Assembly (NCBI GenBank): GCA_964580315.1 | Contig: CAZOKH010000078.1 | Coordinates: forward strand, 1-17,004 | DNA from: CAZOKH01 sp964580315 | GTDB taxonomy: Bacteria; Chloroflexota; Anaerolineae; Anaerolineales; Anaerolineaceae | Length of the DNA stretch: 17,004 bases | Reading direction: 5' to 3' | Shown here: positions 13,072 to 17,004 of the stretch, in pieces | How positions within the stretch are numbered: the stretch's first letter is position 1 | Layout: each line of letters opens with the position of its first letter | The notes under the pieces: generated by a model | What the model was told of the DNA's origin: nothing | Seen by the model: the letters and a program-made list of their open reading frames with translations, nothing else | Database searches by the model: none | Translations under genes and position numbers: made by a program

Positions 13072-14442
13072 ATGTCGACACCTGAACAACACCAATTTGA
13101 AGTTCATGATGGAGAGTCGCTGGCGAACGCCAGGGCAATTATGAGCGCCAGCGAGTCGCCGCGCCAGTGGGCGCAGGAAGTGATCAATGCTGTTAAACGC
13201 AATGAGCAATGGCGCGGGCAGCAATGCATTAACCTGCTGGCGCCCGAGGCGCCCACCAGCCCCATGGTGCGCTCGCTGCTGTCGTCAGAGATTGGCACGC
13301 GCGCAGCCGAGGGGCACATCGGGCGGGTAAACCGCTGGTTTGCCGGCACGCAGTATATCGACGAGGTGGAGGCGCTGTGCGTGGAACTGTTGAAAACCGC
13401 CTTCCGCTGTAACTACGCCGATCACCGCCTGATGGGCAGCATGCTGGGCAACATGGCGGTCTATACCGCCCTGTGCCAGCCGGGCGACACGGTGATGACT
13501 GCGCCGCAGCCGTACGGCGGGCATTCCAGCAACCGCGTGGACGGCCCGGCCGGCATGCGCGGCTTGAACATTGTGGACGTGCCTTTCAACCCCGAAACGC
13601 TGGAGGTGGACCTGGATCAGTACGTACAGGTTGCCCGCCAGCACCAGCCCAAACTGGTGGTGATGGGCATGTCGATGACGCTGTTCCCGCTGCCGGTGCG
13701 CGAGATGAGCCGGGTGATCGAGCCGTGGGGCGGCAAGTTCATCTACGACGGCGCGCACCAGGCGGGGTTGATCGCCGGCGGGCAGTTCCAGGATCCTTTA
13801 AACGAAGGCGCGGTGGTGCTGACCGGCTCGGCTGGCAAAACCTTCAGCGGCCCGCAGAGCGGCATGATTTTGTGGAATGACCCTGAACTGACCCCACCGT
13901 TGGCGCAAACCATTTTCCCGGTGCTGGCAGCCACCCACCAGGTGAACCGCGTGGCAGCCCTGGCCGTGTCGGCTGCCGAGATCATCGAGTTTGGCAAATT
14001 CTACATGGCACAGATCGTCAAAAACTCCAGGGCGCTGGGCAAGGCGCTGGACGAGCGCGGCATTCCCATGCTGGGCGCGCAGCGCGGCTACAGCCAGAGT
14101 CACCAGGTCATCGCGCGGGTCGAATCGTTTGGCGGCGGGCTGGAGGTGGCGCATCACCTGGCTAAAGCCAACATCATCACCAACAAAAACCTGGTGCCGG
14201 GCGACCAGCCTGCCGACTGGGACCGTCCCAGCGGTTTGCGCATGGGCACCATCGAGGTCACCCGCCTGGGCATGAACGAACAAGACATGCAAACCATTGC
14301 CGACTTTATGGCGCGCGTGCTGGTGAAAGGCGAAGATGTGGAGAAGGTTGGCAAAGACGTGACCGCTTTCCGCGAGCCCTTCCAGACCGTGTATTACAAC
14401 TTTGACCACGAGTATCCCGCCTGGGCAAAACCTGCCGGCTGA
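13072..14442 (+). CDS. Serine hydroxymethyltransferase-like PLP enzyme with altered active site
   Basis: 456 residues from the ATG at 13072, preceded by GGAGG (13061-13065) with a six-base spacer. It is a fold-type I PLP enzyme of the SHMT lineage. INLLAPEA matches INLIASEN, AAEGHIG matches YAEGYPG, YGGHSSN matches GGHLTHG, IYDGAHQAGL (D226, H229) matches VDMAHIAGL, and GSAGKTFSGPQSG (K256, Schiff-base lysine) matches TTTHKTLRGPRGG. SGLRMGT (R390) aligns with the arginine that binds the substrate carboxylate. Several SHMT residues differ: the Tyr pair of RYYGG is W89-F90, the Tyr before AEG is Ala, and His before the PLP lysine is Gly. It should therefore act on an amino acid, but perhaps not by folate-dependent serine-glycine exchange; aldolase, racemase or alpha-methyl amino acid chemistry are options. 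It is co-directional with and probably controlled by the GntR regulator. Confidence 0.87.
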   Translation: MSTPEQHQFEVHDGESLANARAIMSASESPRQWAQEVINAVKRNEQWRGQQCINLLAPEAPTSPMVRSLLSSEIGTRAAEGHIGRVNRWFAGTQYIDEVEALCVELLKTAFRCNYADHRLMGSMLGNMAVYTALCQPGDTVMTAPQPYGGHSSNRVDGPAGMRGLNIVDVPFNPETLEVDLDQYVQVARQHQPKLVVMGMSMTLFPLPVREMSRVIEPWGGKFIYDGAHQAGLIAGGQFQDPLNEGAVVLTGSAGKTFSGPQSGMILWNDPELTPPLAQTIFPVLAATHQVNRVAALAVSAAEIIEFGKFYMAQIVKNSRALGKALDERGIPMLGAQRGYSQSHQVIARVESFGGGLEVAHHLAKANIITNKNLVPGDQPADWDRPSGLRMGTIEVTRLGMNEQDMQTIADFMARVLVKGEDVEKVGKDVTAFREPFQTVYYNFDHEYPAWAKPAG

Positions 14443-14527
14443 GACTGTCGAAGCCAGCAAGCACTGACAGGTTCCCTGAACCAGGATTTCTCCCCGCGCA
14501 AAATGCGCGCCTGTCGAGACGACAAAA

Positions 14528-14616
14528 ATCTGAGTGCATCTGTGTTTATGTGTGGTTCATCTGTCCTTTCTTCTCCCAAATATTGCCGAAAGGACAGATG
14601 AACCTGTTTAAACAGG
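14528..14616. repeat. Phased short repeats, perfect 17-bp inverted repeat and palindrome in an intergenic region
   Basis: Four degenerate units of the form ATCTGTGNTT begin at 14528, 14538, 14548 and 14559 (spacing 10, 10, 11). The last merges into a perfect 17-bp inverted repeat (14554-14570 with 14588-14604, arm GGTTCATCTGTCCTTTC) with a 17-nt loop, followed by the 14-bp palindrome CCTGTTTAAACAGG (14603-14616). A smaller hairpin CGCGC/GCGCG lies around 14499-14513. No T-tract follows, so this is not a standard terminator. It may be a dispersed repeat or protein-binding array. The rest of 14443-14708 shows nothing else. Confidence 0.7.
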
Positions 14617-14708
14617 ACATTTCCAAACCCGCCGCGAACTTGATAGCAATTGATAGTAACTCTCCGATAGACTCACAGCGTACCTGATGAAAAGGAAGTG
14701 AGTCTCTT

Positions 14709-15116
14709 ATGGAAAATCCACGTCATTGGCGTTTACGCAAACAGCGATACTCTCTGGTGGGCGAGGTGTGCCCCCATTGCAACGAAAAGCTGTTCCCCCC
14801 GCGCGACGTCTGCCCGCACTGCGGCGGCGAAGCCAAGCAGCCCTACAACTTCAGCGGGCGCGGCGAGGTGTTTTCCTACACGGTGATGCACGACGCCCCC
14901 AGTGACTTTCAACACACTACCCCCTATACCGTGGCGCTGGTCAAGCTGGAAGAAGGACCCGTGGTCACTGCCCAGCTCACCGACCTGGGCGACGCCCCGG
15001 TCAAGATCGGCATGCCGGTCGAGATGGTCACCCGCCGCCTGCGCTCTGATGACGGCGACAAGGGGATTTTGGTGTACGGGTATAAATTTAGGCCGGTGAT
15101 GGCTGGGACGCGGTAA
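14709..15116 (+). CDS. Zinc-ribbon / OB-fold protein (DUF35 family)
   Basis: 135 residues. An N-terminal rubredoxin-like zinc ribbon has C21-x2-C24 and C35-x2-C38 (CPHCNEKLFPPRDVCPHC). Residues about 47-130 form the OB-fold, with the family features GRGEVFSYTV, PYTVALVKLEEGPVVTAQLTD, KIGMPVEMVTRRLR and LVYGYKFRP. DUF35 proteins usually sit beside thiolase or HMG-CoA synthase genes and bridge acyl-CoA enzymes, or act in acyl-CoA/steroid metabolism. Here no thiolase is adjacent, so the partner must be elsewhere. The start at 14709 has GGAAG (14694-14698) ten bases upstream, a slightly long spacing. It is last in its direction before a strong terminator and marks the end of the GC-rich part of the window. 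Confidence 0.9.
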   Translation: MENPRHWRLRKQRYSLVGEVCPHCNEKLFPPRDVCPHCGGEAKQPYNFSGRGEVFSYTVMHDAPSDFQHTTPYTVALVKLEEGPVVTAQLTDLGDAPVKIGMPVEMVTRRLRSDDGDKGILVYGYKFRPVMAGTR

Positions 15117-15138
15117 ATTCAAATTATGGTGGATCATG

Positions 15139-15169
15139 AAGCGCTCTCCGAAAATGGAGGGCGCTTTTT
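15139..15169 (+). terminator. Intrinsic terminator of the DUF35 gene
   Basis: An 11-bp stem with one G-T pair (15139-15149 with 15156-15166, arm AAGCGCTCTCC), loop GAAAAT, and T-run 15165-15169. It lies 22 bp past the stop. Confidence 0.88.
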
Positions 15170-15171
15170 CG

Positions 15172-15200
15172 TTGCGTTTATTAAAGAGGATAGCTATAAT
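15172..15200 (+). promoter_or_regulatory. Promoter of the AT-rich membrane protein gene
   Basis: TTGCGT (15172-15177) and consensus TATAAT (15195-15200) are 17 bp apart, immediately after the preceding terminator. A start near 15207 would leave a leader of about 120 nt, AT-rich and without evident structure. Confidence 0.5.
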
Positions 15201-15330
15201 AATTTGTATTAGTGGGTAATTCTGAGAACGGAATTCAAGGATTATTAATGATTTGATTGCATGCAATGTAGCAATTTCTGAATAAATAATTGTGTGTCAT
15301 CATCTTGAAATTTAAGTGCTGGAGTTGCAT

Positions 15331-15987
15331 ATGATTTTAGCTTGCCCGATAGATAACAAGGATGATGCAATTCAAAAGGTATCTGCTGTTGTATCAGGCG
15401 GTCAGTCTACTGGCACATTTTCCGGACCGACAGGCGGAACAGTTTCATATGATGGAAAAACAGGAAGTGTTAGCGGATATACTACATTAAGTGGGACTTC
15501 AACCAGCCGCCTTGCACAATTATTAGCTCCTCCCCCCCCACCGATTAAGCCTAGTGGATTAGGTTGTTGGTGGATATTGATTTGGTATCCCATAATGCCA
15601 TTTTTAATTGTTTTTTCTGCTCTTGTGCCTATTATGATAATCACAGCAATCTTTTCTGAATTTGGTGAATACGTCAACTCGAATGATTTTTCAATTGTTT
15701 CATTAACAGCAAAGATGGCAGTTTTTGTTTTTGGTGTGTCAACAATTATTATATTTTGGATTAGTGGGCGCTTCTGGTTTCGACAGTTTAAAAATTATGA
15801 AAGACGCAAAATAGAAAGGGAAGATATTGTATATCGTAAAGAGAAACCAAAATGGGATAATGCAATGAGAGTCTGGGATAGGTTGTATTATTGCCATAAA
15901 CACGATATTGTTTTCGACCCTGAAAATGGTGAATATTGTTCACCCTCAACACTAAATGACTTCTTTTATCAATCAAAAGCAAGTTAA
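15331..15987 (+). CDS. Two-helix membrane protein with Gly/Ser/Thr-rich N-terminus
   Basis: 218 residues from the ATG at 15331, chosen for GGAG (15321-15324) six bases upstream over the GTG at 15316. Residues 1-62 are soluble and rich in Gly, Ser and Thr (KVSAVVSGGQSTGTFSGPTGG, YTTLSGTST), followed by a Pro run (67-71). Two membrane segments lie at about 79-108 and 125-145. A strongly charged stretch (150-180) and a C-terminal motif WDRLYYCHKHDIVFDP..GEYCSP follow. I recall a family of uncharacterised bacterial proteins with this plan, often starting with a CPxC zinc knuckle; here only C5-P6 remains at that point. Function unknown. Codon use and AT-richness differ from everything to the left, suggesting acquisition. 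The TAA stop lies inside the attC-like element. Confidence 0.8.
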   Translation: MILACPIDNKDDAIQKVSAVVSGGQSTGTFSGPTGGTVSYDGKTGSVSGYTTLSGTSTSRLAQLLAPPPPPIKPSGLGCWWILIWYPIMPFLIVFSALVPIMIITAIFSEFGEYVNSNDFSIVSLTAKMAVFVFGVSTIIIFWISGRFWFRQFKNYERRKIEREDIVYRKEKPKWDNAMRVWDRLYYCHKHDIVFDPENGEYCSPSTLNDFFYQSKAS

Positions 15988-16110
15988 CAAAACGTGCATT
16001 AGAGATCAAGGAATTTGAAGTATGTTGAACCTTTTTTCTAACTTCGAGTTTTTCCTGCTTCCAAGGAAAGTCCATACCCGCCCACACACAGGTAACGCAA
16101 ACCGTTAGCC
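15982..16110 (+). repeat. attC-like element (candidate integron cassette recombination site)
   Basis: The 129-bp element runs from AGTTAAC (15982-15988) to GTTAGCC (16104-16110). These ends pair by five Watson-Crick bonds and one G-T. The right end fits the attC core GTTRRRY at six of seven positions. Inside, GGTAACGC (16091-16098) can pair partly with ACGTGC near the left end. The middle holds further stems: GAAGT (16017-16021) with ACTTC (16041-16045), and TTTCCT (16051-16056) with AGGAAA (16064-16069). From memory, the ends (TAACAAAACGTGCA and CAGGTAACGCAAACCGTT) resemble repeats in Anaerolineae genomes whose outer boxes are GCCCAAC and GTTGGGC, the proper attC form. The preceding gene's stop codon lies in the left box and the next gene starts 48 bp after the right box, as in cassette arrays. 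No integrase gene is in the window. Confidence 0.5.
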
Positions 16111-16157
16111 GCTTGTTATAGAAAGTTTGTAATCTTCAATGAAAGAAAGTGCTTAAT

Positions 16158-17004
16158 ATGGTCACTAACACATTTGATAATGATGAAAGCAAAACAGTTG
16201 TCCTGATTGGTGATCTTACACAAGAGGGCGTAACTACAAAGATTAAAGCCTTGGGGTATATTTATCAGCAAAAGCGCTTGTATTCATCTTTTCCAAAAAA
16301 CTGGGCTATTACTAAAGAATTAATTTCTAGCCTTCGCGCATCAGGAAATCTTGTTTCTGTATTTGTACATTTTACAGAAGGTCTTATATACAGATGTCTT
16401 GAAGATAAATACCAAAAAGAATGGCAAGAATTATTAGAAGAAATTAGCAAATCGAAATCACTATTTTTTGTTTATGAAGATAATTTGGCCGGGAAATTTA
16501 CGCAATCAGAATGGTATGGCCCTCAGCGTGATACCAGCCGAGCAATGGAATTGTTAAGAAGTTTATTTAACTCCAAAGTTGGAGTTGTGCCTTACAAAAA
16601 ACGAATAGACCTTACTATTAGAATACAAGAATTTCTTGATGAGATAGAAGATGGTGTACTTTTACGCCTCTATGTTCCAAACAGAAGATACCAATCAGAA
16701 CAATTGGATAGTTTTCTTCGTCTTCTAGAAAATTATCTACGCAATGTTGAGCAAAAAGCCTTTTCCGTTGACACGCATAAGGCGGAACATGGGCTTGTTT
16801 ATATTTTTAAAAGTAACAATACAGCCATCATGGATATAAATGAACTAGGCAATGCGATGTCACGATTTGAGTCGTTCATGGAATTATGTTTAAACGATAC
16901 ACAGAATGCAAGTGAACTTTTGCAAAAAATAACTAATAACTCGACCGAAGGATTACGCAACCTTTTTTCTGTAAATTCGAGTCAGAAATATCCACAGTTC
17001 TTTA
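16158..17004 (+). CDS. Unrecognised protein (partial, 3' end outside the window)
   Basis: The frame is open from ATG at 16158 to the window end (282 codons, no stop). I do not recognise the family. The N-terminus (TVVLIGDLTQEGVTTKIKALGY) looks like a beta strand, loop and helix and could begin a small alpha/beta domain. A middle part (about 95-150) contains LFFVYED, EWYGPQRDTSRAMELL and VGVVPYKKRIDL. A later part (about 175-260) has LLRLYVPNRRYQSEQLDSFLRLLENYL, GLVYIFKS and ELGNAMSRFESFMELCLND, suggesting a second folded domain. No membrane helix or signal peptide is seen, so it is probably cytoplasmic. Ribosome binding is weak (AGAAAG). A five-codon frame (16139-16156, MKESA) ends one base before the ATG and may couple translation. 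AT-rich composition and position just after the attC-like element suggest mobile cargo; a defence role is possible but not shown. Confidence 0.75.
   Translation, partial: MVTNTFDNDESKTVVLIGDLTQEGVTTKIKALGYIYQQKRLYSSFPKNWAITKELISSLRASGNLVSVFVHFTEGLIYRCLEDKYQKEWQELLEEISKSKSLFFVYEDNLAGKFTQSEWYGPQRDTSRAMELLRSLFNSKVGVVPYKKRIDLTIRIQEFLDEIEDGVLLRLYVPNRRYQSEQLDSFLRLLENYLRNVEQKAFSVDTHKAEHGLVYIFKSNNTAIMDINELGNAMSRFESFMELCLNDTQNASELLQKITNNSTEGLRNLFSVNSSQKYPQFF

Noticed and set aside
15170..15330. A second attC or attI site in front of the membrane protein gene
   Set aside because: No GTTRRRY core with a pairing partner is present in this stretch; only a promoter was found.
1..17004. CRISPR array, tRNA or rRNA genes
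   Set aside because: No regularly spaced direct repeats with unique spacers and no tRNA- or rRNA-like sequence was seen on either strand by eye.

Overview
The window looks like chromosomal DNA of a free-living bacterium. Most of it is fairly GC-rich, with classical Shine-Dalgarno sites, sigma70-type promoters and intrinsic terminators. My best guess is Chloroflexota, probably class Anaerolineae. This rests on gene style (a secreted Pro/Glu-repeat protein, PRC-barrel protein, AbrB plus PEP-utilising enzyme, orphan DUF35 protein) and on an attC-like repeat near the right end. No rRNA, tRNA or ribosomal-protein marker is present, so this is inference.

Left part (1-5.7 kb): two radical SAM genes on the minus strand are translationally coupled by a GTGA overlap, and the second (HemN-like) runs off the left edge. 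Next come a minus-strand PRC-barrel protein with its own terminator and promoter, a plus-strand GMC-type flavin oxidoreductase preceded by a terminator hairpin that may be an attenuator, a YgbA-family cysteine-rich protein, and a convergent zinc-free MDR-family oxidoreductase.

Middle (5.8-11.4 kb): a strong promoter overlapped by two 12-bp palindromes drives a small AbrB/SpoVT regulator overlapping the gene of a large membrane-anchored enzyme. That enzyme has the architecture of rifampicin phosphotransferase (ATP-grasp, helical domain, phospho-His domain). Convergent to it is a HAD hydrolase. Then comes a secreted protein with five 54-bp tandem repeats and a roughly 190-nt structured 5' leader.

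Right-centre (11.4-15.2 kb): a nucleotidyltransferase-fold protein is divergent from a GntR/FCD regulator with two GTATAC-centred palindromes in front of it. The regulator is followed by an SHMT-like PLP enzyme with an altered active site. After an intergenic patch of phased short repeats and a perfect 17-bp inverted repeat comes an orphan zinc-ribbon/OB-fold (DUF35) protein with a clear terminator.

Right end (15.2-17.0 kb): base composition drops sharply to AT-rich. Here lie a two-helix membrane protein, a 129-bp element that looks like a degenerate integron attC site starting at its stop codon, and an unrecognised protein gene that runs off the right edge. This is the best candidate for acquired, possibly cassette-borne, accessory DNA.
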